Source: Nocardiopsis sp. CC223A (GTDB taxonomy: Bacteria; Actinomycetota; Actinomycetes; Streptosporangiales; Streptosporangiaceae). From it: a DNA stretch of 64,000 nt. A program made the position numbers and the translations under genes. Location: the NCBI RefSeq assembly GCF_030766825.1, contig NZ_JASFDV010000033.1, forward strand, positions 1 through 64,000. The letters are read 5' to 3'. The notes under the pieces are model-generated. The model was given only the letters and a program-made list of their open reading frames with translations. It searched no databases and was not told the DNA's origin. Of this stretch, positions 1-12,860 are shown one piece after another. Position 1 is the first letter of the stretch, and every line of letters starts with the position of its first letter.

Positions 1-71
1 CTCACACCCGGATTCTCCCGCGGGGGTGCGGGCCCTCGCCGCCGCCCCCGGTGCAGCCGAGGAACCGCAGG

Positions 72-932
72 TCAGGCGGACGCGTCCGCGTAGGCGTGGG
101 CGTAGGCGAGGACGTCGGCCATGTACTCCGGGGAGCGGTTGTACGTCAGGATCGCCGCCTCCCAGTCCTGCGCGGTGCTCAGGTCGCGGCCGTTCGCGCA
201 CAGGTAGCGCCCGGCGGACAGGGCCGCGTCGTCGATCTGGTGCGGGTCGGGCTCGCCGACGCCCGTCGCGGAGGTGCCCCACAGCGCCCAGGTGCCCGGG
301 ATGAACTGCATCGGGCCGACCGCCCGGTCCCAGGTGGTGTCGCCGTCCAGCAGGCCGCCGTCGGTGTCGGGGATCGTCCGGGTGTTGTTGGTGCCGTCCA
401 GCGGGATGCCGATGATGTTCACGGTGGTGACACCGTCCGGCCCGATCTCGCCGCCCGCATAGGTGCCGTGCCGCGACTCCACGAACCCGATGCCCGCCAG
501 GGTCGGCCAGGACAGGTTGCAGGAGGGCAGCTCCTCGGCCAGCGCGAGCTGCGCACCGGCGTAGCCCTGAAGGGCCCGCACCGGGATGGTCGTGGCGCCC
601 GACACCTGCTCCAGCCAGTCGTCGGCGGCGCGCGGCCCGGTCTCGGGGGTCTGCTGCTCGTCGGCGCCCGCGGAGGCGACCGGCTCCGACTCGGCCCGGT
701 TGACCTCGGCAGCCCCCGGAGGGCCGGTGAGCTCGTCGTGCGGGGGCGTCTCGATGGTGCCGTCCAGCGGGCCCTCGGCCGCCGACGAGGGCGGCTCCCA
801 GTCGGAGAGCGACCGCGAGACCCGGTCGACCGCGAAGAGCACGCCGCCGGTCAGCGCCAGGCACAGCGCCAGGGTCACGCAGACGGCGGCGAGCGGACCC
901 TTGCTCCGCGTGCCGCGGGTACTCCTGCCCAA
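72..932 (-). CDS. membrane-anchored lytic murein transglycosylase
   Basis: Predicted peptidoglycan-cleaving lytic transglycosylase of the MltB-like/SLT group, acting outside the membrane. The 286-residue product has a basic N-terminus, one membrane segment at about residues 13-33, a Ser/Pro/Glu-rich linker to about 110, then the catalytic domain. The likely acid/base is Glu at about 152 in GFVESRHG, followed by the family motifs AVGPMQFIPGTW and a C-terminal ILTYNRS. I chose the TTG at 932 because GAGGAAAGG lies about 9 nt upstream; an in-frame ATG at 1010 would add 26 residues that do not look like a signal sequence. It lies downstream of guaB3 on the same strand, 154 nt away, so it probably has its own promoter. 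Family call is firm; the exact substrate is unknown. Confidence 0.85.
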   Translation of the reverse strand: MGRSTRGTRSKGPLAAVCVTLALCLALTGGVLFAVDRVSRSLSDWEPPSSAAEGPLDGTIETPPHDELTGPPGAAEVNRAESEPVASAGADEQQTPETGPRAADDWLEQVSGATTIPVRALQGYAGAQLALAEELPSCNLSWPTLAGIGFVESRHGTYAGGEIGPDGVTTVNIIGIPLDGTNNTRTIPDTDGGLLDGDTTWDRAVGPMQFIPGTWALWGTSATGVGEPDPHQIDDAALSAGRYLCANGRDLSTAQDWEAAILTYNRSPEYMADVLAYAHAYADASA

Positions 933-1086
933 CGCCCCACCCCTTTCCTCGGAGAATCCCTCGGAGTCGTCGGGTCGTGTGACGCCGACGGCCGGAACAT
1001 GGTTGCACACGGTCTCCGGAGGCTTTCCCGGTGCACAACGAAAAGCGGGGACGCCCCGGTTCCCCGGCGCGCCCCCGCGACGCCCG

Positions 1087-2202
1087 TCAGCGGTGCGGGT
1101 TGACCACGACCTCGACCCGCTGGAACTCCTTGAGGTCGGTGTAGCCGGAGGTGGCCATGGTGCGGCGCAGCGCGCCCATGAGGTTCATGGAGCCGTCGCT
1201 GGTGGACGCCGGGCCGTGCAGGATGGCGGACAGGTCGCCGATGGTGCCGACCTGCACCCGCTCGCCGCGCGGCAGCTCGCCGTGGTGCGCCTCGCTGCCC
1301 CAGTGGTGGCCGGCGCCGGGCGCCTCGGTGGCGCGGGCCAGCGGGGAGCCCACCATGACGGCGTCGGCGCCGCAGGCCAGGGCCTTGGCGATGTCGCCGC
1401 TGGTGGTCATCCCGCCGTCGGCGATGACGTGCACGTAGCGGCCGCCGGACTCGTCGAGGTAGTCGCGGCGGGCGGCGGCGACGTCGCCGATGGCGCTGGC
1501 CATCGGCACCGCCACTCCCAGCACGGAGCGGGTGGTGTGGCCCGAGCCGCCGCCGAAGCCGACCAGGACGCCGGCGGCGCCGGTGCGCATCAGGTGCAGG
1601 GCGGCGGTGTAGGTGGCGCAGCCGCCGACCACGACCGGGACGTCCAGGTCGTAGATGAACTGCTTGAGGTTGAGCGGCTCGGCGCGCCCGGACACGTGCT
1701 CGGCGGACACCGTGGTGCCGCGGATCACGAAGATGTCCACACCCGCGTCGACGACCGCCTTGTGGTACTGGGCGGTGCGCTGCGGGGACAGGCGGGCCGC
1801 GGTGACCAGGCCCGCGTCGCGGATCTGCTCGATCCGGCGGCCGATCAGCTCCTCCTGGATGGGGGCGGCGTAGATCTCCTGCAACCGCTTGGTGGCGGCC
1901 ACGTCGCCCAGCTCGCTGATCTCCGCCAGCAGCGGCGCCGGGTCCTCGTACCGGGTCCACAGGCCTTCGAGGTCGAGGACGCCCAGACCGCCCAGGCGGC
2001 CGATCGCCACGACCGTGTCCGGTGAGGCCACACTGTCCATGGGGCTGGCCACGAGCGGCGTCTCGAACCGGTAGGCGTCGATCTGCCAGGCGATCGACAC
2101 CTCCTCCGGGTCGCGCGTGCGCCGAGCCGGCACGATGCCGATCTCGTCGAGCTCGTAGGCCCGGCGCCCGTTCTTGCCCAGCCCGATCTCCACCTGAGCC
2201 AA
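1087..2202 (-). CDS. guaB3: GuaB3-family IMP dehydrogenase-like protein
   Basis: Oxidoreductase of the IMP dehydrogenase/GMP reductase superfamily, GuaB3 type, a CBS-less paralogue kept beside guaB in actinobacteria and cyanobacteria; it acts in purine nucleotide interconversion. At 371 residues it is a bare TIM barrel. Visible motifs are the N-terminal MAQVEIGLGKNGRRAYELDE, substrate-side ASPMDSVASPDTV, and the phosphate-binding glycine stretch IADGGMTTSGDIAKALACGA followed by MVGSPLA. It lacks the two CBS repeats of the neighbouring GuaB. It follows guaB by 139 nt on the same strand, the usual actinobacterial order. Actinobacterial GuaB3 proteins are often named only 'IMP dehydrogenase-related'; whether this one works as a GMP reductase cannot be read from the sequence. 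Confidence 0.93.
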   Translation of the reverse strand: MAQVEIGLGKNGRRAYELDEIGIVPARRTRDPEEVSIAWQIDAYRFETPLVASPMDSVASPDTVVAIGRLGGLGVLDLEGLWTRYEDPAPLLAEISELGDVAATKRLQEIYAAPIQEELIGRRIEQIRDAGLVTAARLSPQRTAQYHKAVVDAGVDIFVIRGTTVSAEHVSGRAEPLNLKQFIYDLDVPVVVGGCATYTAALHLMRTGAAGVLVGFGGGSGHTTRSVLGVAVPMASAIGDVAAARRDYLDESGGRYVHVIADGGMTTSGDIAKALACGADAVMVGSPLARATEAPGAGHHWGSEAHHGELPRGERVQVGTIGDLSAILHGPASTSDGSMNLMGALRRTMATSGYTDLKEFQRVEVVVNPHR

Positions 2203-2341
2203 CGCTTCGATCCCCTCTGACGTGCTGCCCCGGCCGGTGCGACCGGTGCCTTCACTACCGCCGAGAGTCTATCCGCCCCCGGCCCGGGAACGGGTCGGGC
2301 CGCCCGGAGGGACTCCGGGCGGCCCGATGCGCGGCGGTGTG

Positions 2342-4245
<1,904 letters not shown>

Positions 4246-4899
4246 TCAGGGGAGGAGGCGGTTCGCCACGGCCACCTGCCGAAGCCGAGCAATAGCCCGG
4301 TGCTGGGCAACCCGTACCGCGCCCGCCGACATTCCAAGTACATGTCCCGTCTCATCCGCTGTCAGTCCTGCGATCACCCTCATGACCAGCAGCCGGCGCT
4401 GCTGCTCGGGGAGTTCGTCGAGCAACTCCCGCGCGCGCTGGGCCTCGATGACCCGCACCGCGGACTCCTCCGGCCCGGGCGCCTCGTCGGGGCGGTCCGG
4501 GACGGAGTCGCTGGAGACCAGCTCCACCCTGCCCGCGCCGCGCAGGGTGTCGGCCACCTTGTGGGCGGCGATGCCGAAGACGAAGGAGGCGAAGGGGCGG
4601 CCCCGGTCCTGGTAGCGCGGGACCGCCGAGAGCAGGGCGATGCAGACCTCCTGGGCCACGTCGTCGGAGTAGTGCGCCAGCCCGGACACCCGGGCCAGCC
4701 GGGCACGGCAGTAGCGGACCACCATGGGCCGGACCTCGCGGAGCAGCGAGTCCATGGCGCCGTCCTCACCCCGGACCGCACGCGATCCCAGGTGGTTCAG
4801 TCCGGTGTCGCGCGACGCGGGGTCGGGTTCCCCCGGTGTTCCTGGCCGCTGCGCGGTAACGCCCCCCCGGGCGTTTGCATCCGTCACGCTAGTGATCAT
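4246..4899 (-). CDS. shbA: RNA polymerase sigma factor, ShbA/SigD-like
   Basis: ECF-like group 4 sigma factor. In Streptomyces griseus ShbA drives transcription of the principal sigma gene hrdB, and SigD of Mycobacterium is the same lineage. Sigma region 2 is seen at [18 protein letters not shown] with the [17 protein letters not shown] segment; region 4 is a C-terminal helix-turn-helix, [20 protein letters not shown] through [19 protein letters not shown] chose the ATG at 4899 (217 residues) because the stretch [14 protein letters not shown] aligns with the start region of known homologues; a TTG at 4935 and an ATG at 4755 are alternatives. Location between groEL and guaB is the standard actinobacterial position and supports the name. 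No anti-sigma gene is adjacent. Confidence 0.85.
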   Translation of the reverse strand: MITSVTDANARGGVTAQRPGTPGEPDPASRDTGLNHLGSRAVRGEDGAMDSLLREVRPMVVRYCRARLARVSGLAHYSDDVAQEVCIALLSAVPRYQDRGRPFASFVFGIAAHKVADTLRGAGRVELVSSDSVPDRPDEAPGPEESAVRVIEAQRARELLDELPEQQRRLLVMRVIAGLTADETGHVLGMSAGAVRVAQHRAIARLRQVAVANRLLP

Positions 4900-4949
4900 G
4901 CCCCCGTCCGCGGAGTCGACCGCTCCAATCGCCAACTACGGAATGGTTA

Positions 4950-4975
4950 CGTTTTGGAAAATTCACCCCAAAACG
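4950..4975. promoter_or_regulatory. inverted repeat in the sigma-factor promoter region
   Basis: Perfect 8-bp arms CGTTTTGG and CCAAAACG separated by 10 bp, AT-rich against the background, 51-76 bp upstream of the chosen sigma start. The position fits an operator or promoter element for the shbA-like gene. Confidence 0.45.
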
Positions 4976-5067
4976 GACCAGGGGGCGCGGCCAAACCCGA
5001 TGTGCGCGTGATAGTGCACACCTTCCCGGACCCCGGGAGCACGCTCGGCAGGCCCCGTCGCACAGGC

Positions 5068-5106
5068 CGGTGGGCCGGTCCGGGAACACCCCGGGCCGGC
5101 CCACCG
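5068..5106 (-). terminator. hairpin after groEL
   Basis: Arms CGGTGGGCCGG (5068-5078) and CCGGCCCACCG (5096-5106) are perfectly complementary, with a further CCGGG/CCCGG pairing inside. It starts 38 nt after the groEL stop codon. There is no U-tract, as is common for actinobacterial terminators. Confidence 0.6.
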
Positions 5107-5143
5107 CCGCCGTCCGCCGACGGAAGGACCCCGTCGGGATCCG

Positions 5144-7181
<2,038 letters not shown>

Positions 7182-7313
7182 TGTGTGACCTCCCCCTTCA
7201 GGATTTCGGTGTCCAGTACTCCGGCTCCGTGCACGTGAGGGCACGGACCGGCTGAGAAAAAGGGGCGACCGCGGCGGCCTGTCGTCGCGGGTGCCAGACC
7301 GGCCTCGTCGCGA

Positions 7314-7340
7314 TTAGCACTCTACCCCCGAGAGTGCCAG
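7314..7340. promoter_or_regulatory. CIRCE element, HrcA operator
   Basis: TTAGCACTC (7314-7322), nine bases, GAGTGCCAG (7332-7340). The left half is identical to the consensus TTAGCACTC-N9-GAGTGCTAA and the right half differs at two positions. It lies between groES and the divergent methyltransferase, so HrcA could affect both. Confidence 0.92.
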
Positions 7341-7426
7341 AATGGAAATGTGACCGTGACCCCTGGTCAGCGGCGCTACCGGACCCGGCCCAGAGCGGGA
7401 CCGCCCCACCGTGGTGAAGGAGATCC

Positions 7427-8692
7427 ATGCGCGTGCCCGCGTTCGAGGCCCTGCTGACCGACGCGGGCCGGGACGTCCTGGCGTCGGTGGACGCCGAATC
7501 GGCCGCCCGGGACGCGCTGACGGCGGCCTCCCGGTTGCGCGAGGACCCGCGGGTGGCCGCCCTCGACCCCGACCTACCCGTTTCCGAGCTGGTGAACGCC
7601 GTCCTCACCCAGATTTCGCTGCGTGTTCGCGGACGGGCCAAGTTCGGCGACCTGGCGGACCGGATGTTCTTCACCCCGAACGGCCTGGAGCAGTCCACCC
7701 GCCGGTCCGTGGCGGAGTACCGGGCCGAGCGGGTGGCGAAGGCCCACACGGGCCCGGCGGGCGACCTGTGCTGCGGGATCGGCGCGGACCTGCTGGCGCT
7801 GGCCGCCCGGGGCGTTCCGGTGGAGGGAGTGGAGCTGGACCCGGCGACCGCGGCGGTGGCCCGGGCCAACATCGGGGCGCTGGGCCTGGCGGACACGGCC
7901 CGGGTGCGCGAGGGCGATGTCACGGAGATCGCCCCGGGCCGGTACCCGCTGCTGGTGTGCGACCCGGCCCGGCGCGGCGGGCGCGGCCGGGTGTTCGACC
8001 CCGCCGCCTACTCCCCGCCGTGGGACGTGGCGGTGGCCCTGGCCGAGGGGGCGGAGGCGGCGTGCCTGAAAGCCGCCCCGGGCATCCCGCACGAGGCGCT
8101 GCCGCCGGGCGCGGACACCGAGTGGATCTCGGTGGACGGCGAGCTGAAGGAGGCGGCCCTGTGGTTCGGGGCGCTGGCGGGCGGGCCGCGCCGCCGGGCC
8201 ACGGTGCTGTCCGAACGCGACGGTTCGCGCACGCACCTGGACGGGGACTCCGACCCGGGGCCGGCGCCGGTGGCCCCGGCCCGCCGGTACCTGTACGACC
8301 CGGACCCGGCGGTGGTGCGCTCGCACCTGGTGGCCGAGGCCGCGGCCCGGGTGGACGGGGCGCTGCTGGACGAGCGGATCGCTTACTTCACCGCGGACAC
8401 CGCGGTGCGCTCCCCGCTGTGGCGGGTGCTGGAGGTGGAGGAGGTGCTGCCCTTCTCCCTCAAACGGGTCAGGGCCGCGCTGCGCGAGCGCGGGGTGGGG
8501 ACGGTGACGGTGATGAAGCGGGGTTCGGCGGTGGACACCGAGAAGCTGCGCCGCGACCTCAAGGCCTCCGGCCCGGGTGCGGCCACGGTGGTGCTCACCC
8601 GGATCGGGGAGCGGCCCTTCGCGCTGCTGTGCCGCGAACTGCCGGCCGGGGCGGGCCGACCGGGTGCCGCGGCACCGTCCCCGCCGGTCTGA
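7427..8692 (+). CDS. class I SAM-dependent methyltransferase with THUMP-like domain
   Basis: Predicted cytoplasmic S-adenosylmethionine methyltransferase of 421 residues, likely acting on RNA, though the substrate is not established. The N-terminal helical part is followed by motif I GDLCCGIGADLLALAARGVPVEGVELD, read here as GDLCCGIGAD and the acidic GVELD. The catalytic-type motif is CDPARRGGRGR. The C-terminal region, about 330-405, is the THUMP-like fold (VEEVLPFSLKRVRAALRERG, VTVMKRG). The ATG at 7427 has GAAGGAGAT upstream. It diverges from groES across the CIRCE site; a homologue beside groES is common in actinobacteria. Family assignment is good, target unknown. Confidence 0.8.
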   Translation: MRVPAFEALLTDAGRDVLASVDAESAARDALTAASRLREDPRVAALDPDLPVSELVNAVLTQISLRVRGRAKFGDLADRMFFTPNGLEQSTRRSVAEYRAERVAKAHTGPAGDLCCGIGADLLALAARGVPVEGVELDPATAAVARANIGALGLADTARVREGDVTEIAPGRYPLLVCDPARRGGRGRVFDPAAYSPPWDVAVALAEGAEAACLKAAPGIPHEALPPGADTEWISVDGELKEAALWFGALAGGPRRRATVLSERDGSRTHLDGDSDPGPAPVAPARRYLYDPDPAVVRSHLVAEAAARVDGALLDERIAYFTADTAVRSPLWRVLEVEEVLPFSLKRVRAALRERGVGTVTVMKRGSAVDTEKLRRDLKASGPGAATVVLTRIGERPFALLCRELPAGAGRPGAAAPSPPV

Positions 8693-9080
8693 CCTGGGGG
8701 GATCACCCGGTGTACCCGGGGAGGGGTGGTCACCCAGAGTAGGAACCGAGGTATCGGATCGTTATCTCACAGGGCCGATATCTTTCCCCATCCCCTGGGG
8801 GAGGGCGGTCCGGGTCGTTAGACTGGGCCCGCGATTCCCTCCCTTCTCATGGGTCCACCCGGAAGGCCGTGCGTGAGTGATCCGCAACGCGGTTCGATCG
8901 ACGCTGGCCCTTTGCCTCGCATGTATACACACAGTCACACTCTGATTACATTGAGGCATGAACACCTGCGGGACCGCCGCCCGCCCGGGGACCATCGAGA
9001 ACCCGACCTGCCCGGAACACCCACCGTCCATTCCCCCGGGCCAGGTGTCGGGAGCGCCAGAGAGAACAAGGAGCACCTCG
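8693..9080. other. intergenic region upstream of the coiled-coil gene
   Basis: No gene is supported in these 388 bp. It should contain the methyltransferase 3' end and the promoter and leader of the coiled-coil gene. The only structure I see is a short inverted repeat TATCGG (8752-8757)/CCGATA (8775-8780). Confidence 0.5.
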
Positions 9081-11303
9081 GTGGAACAGAGCAATCACAA
9101 CTTCCTCAACGGGGGAGGTCAGGCCGGGATCTCCGACCGCATGCGCGACCTGCTCTCCCAGGCGGCCCACGAGCATGACTCCGAGCAGAAGTCGCAGGGT
9201 GCGGTGACCGAGGAGATGCGCCAGCGCCTGGAAGGCATGGAGTGGCTCCTGCGCGAGCTGCGCGAGCGCGAGCTCACCGCCCTCGCCGAGTCCCTCACCG
9301 CGGTCAACGGCCGCATCGACGACTTCCTGGCCCGACCGCCGGAATGGGCCGAGACCCTGGCCGAGCACATCGAGGTCGTCGGCCGCCAGGTCAAGCCGCT
9401 GTCGGACATGCCGTCCCTGCGCGCGGACACCCACCGCATCGCCGGGCACCTGGACACCGCGCTCACCCGCCTCCAGCGCATGTCGGAGACCGGGAACCGC
9501 ACCGCCGAGCAGGTCGGCGAGCTGGGCGAGCGGCTGACCACCCTGTCGGAGTCCTTCGAGTCGCGGCTGACCGCCCTCGACGGCGCGCTGTCCGAGCTCA
9601 GCGCCAAGACCGAGGCCGTGGAGGCCTCGCTCGCCGCGCTCGCCGAGACCTCCGGCACCCGGCACACCGAGCTCGCCGAGGCGCTGGCCGAGAACCGCAC
9701 CGCCCTCACCGAGGCCGTCGCGGGCACCCGCGAGGAGCTGTCCACCGCCCTGGGCGAGGCCCGCACCGCGCTGACGGAGCAGGCCGACGCCAAGGCCGGG
9801 GAGCTGGCCGAGGCCGTCACCGGCGCCCGCACCGCCCTCACCGAGCAGAGCGACGCCAAGGCCGCCGAACTCGCCGAGGCCGTGTCCGCCGCCCGCGAGG
9901 AGCTGTCCACCGCCGTCGCGGAGGGCCGCACCGCCCTCACCGAGGCCCTGGGCGAGGCCCGCACCGACCTGGGCGAGCGCACCGACGGGCTGCGCACGGC
10001 CCTCACCGAGCAGGCCGACGCCAAGGCCGCCGAGCTGTCCGCCGCCCTGGCGGAGAAGCACGAGGCCCTGCTCGCGCGCCTCCAGGAGAACACCGGCGAG
10101 CTGAACGGCGAGCTGTCCGCCCTGGCCGCCGCCACGGGTGAGCGGCACGACGCGCTCGTCGAGCGCCACGAGGCCCTGGCCGCCAAGGTCGACGGAGGCG
10201 TCACCCAGCTGACGACCCTGGCCGAGGAGAACCACGCCGAGGCCACCGCCGCCGTCGCCGACGTCACCGGCGCGGTCACCGCCCTGCGCAAGGACAACGA
10301 GACCGCGCTGCTGGACCTGCGCACCCACCTGCGCCAGCGCCTGTCCGAACTGGACGAGCAGCTGGAGCTGGGCCGGACCGAGGCCCGCGAGCGCGCCGAG
10401 GCGGCCGCCGAGCGGATGAACGAGTCCTTCACCGAGCGCACCGACTCCCTCGCCTCCCGGATCTCCGAGGACGCCGAGCGGGTCGCCGCCGGCTTCGAGG
10501 AGCTGCGCACGTTCGTGGCGGAGAGCGCCGCACGCCTGGCCACCGACGCCGAGGACCGGTCGCAGACCCTCACCGAGGCGCTCACCGAACAGGTCGAGAC
10601 GCACCGCACCGCCCTGGACGAGCGGCTGGAGCGCCAGCGCGAGGCCCTCACCACCAAGGTGGACGGCCACCTCGCCCAGATCACCGGCAAGGTCGACCAC
10701 GAGCTGGGCCGCCTCACCGACCGCTTCGACACCTTCGAGGGGCACTTCGAGGGCCAGTTCGAGGGCATCGAGGGCAAGATCGACCGGATCGACGGTCGGA
10801 TGGACGGCGTCAACGGCCGCCTGGACGGCATCGACGGCCGGGTCAACGGCGTCGAGGGCCAGTTCGAGGGTGTCAGCGGGCACTTCGACGGCGTCGACGG
10901 CCGGCTGGAGGCCGTGGACGACCGGCTGGAGGCGCTCAACCAGCGCCTCAACCAGCTCCCGCAGACCATGGAGGTCAGCGAGCTGCACCGCCGCCTGACC
11001 GAGCTGGTGGAGCGCCCGCAGATCGACCACGGCGACAAGCTGGACGAGATCGACGAGCACGTCACCTCGGCGGTCACCCCGGTGCTGCGCGAGCTGAAGC
11101 AGCGCCCGGACCGGCACGAGCTGGAGGAGACCGTCACCGAGGCGGTCGAGAACTCCCACGACGACATCACCAAGCGGTTCGCCTCCCTGGAGGAGACGGT
11201 GCTGGCCCTGGCCGAGGCGCTGCTGCGCCCGGGGCGTGAGGGCGGCTCCGGCGTCCCCACCAAGCGCAAGCGCCGCCGTGACGAAGAGGACGACGACGAG
11301 TAG
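9081..11303 (+). CDS. large alanine/glutamate-rich coiled-coil protein with internal repeats
   Basis: Unrecognised 740-residue, strongly acidic, almost entirely helical protein with no signal peptide or membrane segment, so probably a cytoplasmic rod or scaffold. Residues about 1-60 are polar, 60-200 predicted coiled coil, and about 200-320 hold repeats built on ARTALTEQADAKAAELAEA (six or more imperfect copies). Residues about 550-625 hold a second repeat of six to eight residues with the pattern (I/V)(D/E)G(R/K/Q)(F/L/M/V)(D/E)G. The tail ends in a basic KRKRRR block followed by an acidic run. The GTG at 9081 has AAGGAG at the right distance; an ATG 41 codons earlier is less likely. It could be an actinobacterial cytoskeletal or polar-growth coiled coil like Scy/FilP, but there is no sequence-level proof. 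Confidence 0.75.
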   Translation: MEQSNHNFLNGGGQAGISDRMRDLLSQAAHEHDSEQKSQGAVTEEMRQRLEGMEWLLRELRERELTALAESLTAVNGRIDDFLARPPEWAETLAEHIEVVGRQVKPLSDMPSLRADTHRIAGHLDTALTRLQRMSETGNRTAEQVGELGERLTTLSESFESRLTALDGALSELSAKTEAVEASLAALAETSGTRHTELAEALAENRTALTEAVAGTREELSTALGEARTALTEQADAKAGELAEAVTGARTALTEQSDAKAAELAEAVSAAREELSTAVAEGRTALTEALGEARTDLGERTDGLRTALTEQADAKAAELSAALAEKHEALLARLQENTGELNGELSALAAATGERHDALVERHEALAAKVDGGVTQLTTLAEENHAEATAAVADVTGAVTALRKDNETALLDLRTHLRQRLSELDEQLELGRTEARERAEAAAERMNESFTERTDSLASRISEDAERVAAGFEELRTFVAESAARLATDAEDRSQTLTEALTEQVETHRTALDERLERQREALTTKVDGHLAQITGKVDHELGRLTDRFDTFEGHFEGQFEGIEGKIDRIDGRMDGVNGRLDGIDGRVNGVEGQFEGVSGHFDGVDGRLEAVDDRLEALNQRLNQLPQTMEVSELHRRLTELVERPQIDHGDKLDEIDEHVTSAVTPVLRELKQRPDRHELEETVTEAVENSHDDITKRFASLEETVLALAEALLRPGREGGSGVPTKRKRRRDEEDDDE

Positions 11304-11338
11304 ACCGCCGCGCTGAGGCGGGTGCGGGGATCGCGATG

Positions 11339-11370
11339 AGGGGCGGGGCGCCGGTGGCGCTCCGCCCCTT
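11339..11370 (+). terminator. hairpin after the coiled-coil gene
   Basis: AGGGGCGG...GGCGCC-GGT-GGCGC...CCGCCCCTT forms a stem of about 13 bp with one bulge, 36 nt after the stop codon. It may serve convergently for the gene on the other strand that ends at 11405. Confidence 0.55.
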
Positions 11371-11404
11371 CCCGTGTACGGAGCCCGGGTCTCCGGGTAC
11401 CCGG

Positions 11405-11812
11405 TCAGGACCGGAGCATCTCCAAGTAGTGGGCGTTGTACATGACCCCGAGAACATTGCCGAAAGGGTCGACCACCGACGCGGTCACGAAGCCCTCACC
11501 CCGGACGGTGAGCGGCTCGTACTCCTGCGCGCCCAGCTCCAGCAGTCGGGCCAGGGCGGCCTCGACGTCGTCGACGTGCCAGTACACGACCGCGCCGCCC
11601 GGGCCCGGCTGTCCGGCCGGGGGTGCGTAGCGGCGGTCGGCGATGCCGAGTTCGTGCTGGTGGTCGCCGGTCCGGAACTCCACGTACCCGGACGGCAGGC
11701 CGCGGCCGGGGCGCTCGAAGTAGGGCTCGGCGCCCAGGACCCCGCTGTACCGGCGGGCCGCCTCGGCGACGTCATCGGCCCACAGGGTGACGGTGGTGAG
11801 TCCTCGCAGCAT
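11405..11812 (-). CDS. VOC superfamily (glyoxalase/dioxygenase-fold) protein
   Basis: Small metal-dependent vicinal-oxygen-chelate protein of 135 residues with two beta-alpha-beta-beta-beta modules. Module one runs from LTTVTLWADDVAEAARRYSG and ends around HELGIADRRY; module two has VVYWHVDDVEAALARLLELG and VVDPFGNVLGVMYN. The DPFGN signature and C-terminal layout match bleomycin-resistance/glyoxalase-like proteins. The start at 11812 has GAAGGGA upstream. It lies 48 nt downstream of the MDR dehydrogenase on the same strand, so the two may be co-transcribed. Possible roles are antibiotic binding, aldehyde detoxification or a small-molecule lyase; the sequence does not decide. Confidence 0.8.
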   Translation of the reverse strand: MLRGLTTVTLWADDVAEAARRYSGVLGAEPYFERPGRGLPSGYVEFRTGDHQHELGIADRRYAPPAGQPGPGGAVVYWHVDDVEAALARLLELGAQEYEPLTVRGEGFVTASVVDPFGNVLGVMYNAHYLEMLRS

Positions 11813-11918
11813 GATCGTCCCTTCGTGGTCCCCGCGCGGGGTTCCGGTCGGTGGGAACGACGCTACGGGGAGTGGAGGACGGGTTCCGTCCTCCACTCCC
11901 CGGGAATCGAAGGCGTCC

Positions 11919-12860
11919 TCAAGGCGTGAAGACGACCTTGCCGAACAGCCCGCCGTCGGCCATCGCCCGGAAGCCCTCGGCGGCCCGGTCCAGCGGCAGC
12001 ACCCGGTCGATCACCGGCCGCACCCCCGTACGGGCGCACATCTCCGTCAGGCCCGCCAGTTCGTCCCGGGTGCCCATGGTGGAGCCGATGACCCGCAACT
12101 GGAAGAAGAACACCCGGGTCAGCTCGGCCGGCGGCGCGTCGCCGCTGGTGGCGCCGCAGACGACGATGGCGCCGCCGGGCTTGAGGGCGCGCACCGAGTG
12201 CGCCCAGGTGGCCTGGCCCACCGACTCGAACACCGCGTCCACCCGCTCGGGCAGCCGCTCCCCCGTCGGCACCGCCGCGTAGGCGCCCAGCTCCAGGGCC
12301 TTCTTGCGCTTGCCCTCGTCCCGGCTCGTCACGTACACCCGGTGCCCGGCCCGTACCGCGAGCTTGACCAGCGCCACGGACACGCCGCCGCCCGCGCCCT
12401 GGACGAGGATCGTCGAACCGGGGCGCAGGTCGATCTTGCCGAACAGCATGCTGTAGGCGGTCAGCCACGCCGTGGGCAGGCAGGCGGCCTCCTCGAAGGA
12501 CAGCTCCGGCGGCTTGGGCAGCAGGTTGGCCCGGGGCACGAGCACCCGTTCGGCGAAGGTGCCGTCGTACTTCTCGGACAGGATCGTCGGGCGGCCGGCG
12601 CCGTCCTCGACGACGCCGTGGACGATGACCTCGTTGCCGTCCTCGTCGGTCCCGGCGGCGTCGCAGCCCAGGATCATCGGAAGGCGGTCGGCCGGCAGGC
12701 CGACGCCGCGCAGGCTCCACAGGTCGTGGTGGTTGAGGGAGGCGGCCCTGACGTCGACCACGGTCCAGCCGTCACGGGGCCCGGGGTCGGGGCGCTCACC
12801 GGCTTCGAGCGCGGAGAGGGGGTCGTCGAAGGAAGCACGTGCTGCTGTGATCGCGAACAT
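11919..12860 (-). CDS. zinc-type MDR alcohol dehydrogenase/quinone oxidoreductase
   Basis: NAD(P)-dependent medium-chain dehydrogenase/reductase of 313 residues, quinone-oxidoreductase branch. The N-terminal GroES-like fold has SLNHHDLWSLRGVG and LGCDAAGTDEDG. The Rossmann half shows VQGAGGGVSVALVKLA, then SRDEGKRKKALELGA, and ends VIDRVLPLDRAAEGFRAMADGG. The structural-zinc cysteine cluster is absent, which favours a zinc-free quinone oxidoreductase or enoyl reductase role. I place the start at MFAITAARASFDDP (12860); an ATG six codons upstream is possible. It probably pairs with the downstream VOC gene. Substrate unknown. Confidence 0.82.
   Translation of the reverse strand: MFAITAARASFDDPLSALEAGERPDPGPRDGWTVVDVRAASLNHHDLWSLRGVGLPADRLPMILGCDAAGTDEDGNEVIVHGVVEDGAGRPTILSEKYDGTFAERVLVPRANLLPKPPELSFEEAACLPTAWLTAYSMLFGKIDLRPGSTILVQGAGGGVSVALVKLAVRAGHRVYVTSRDEGKRKKALELGAYAAVPTGERLPERVDAVFESVGQATWAHSVRALKPGGAIVVCGATSGDAPPAELTRVFFFQLRVIGSTMGTRDELAGLTEMCARTGVRPVIDRVLPLDRAAEGFRAMADGGLFGKVVFTP

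Noticed and set aside
8946..11159. 737-codon minus-strand frame across the coiled-coil gene
   Set aside because: It is the complement of a repeat-rich GC3-biased gene; the plus frame has a good ribosome site and coiled-coil pattern.
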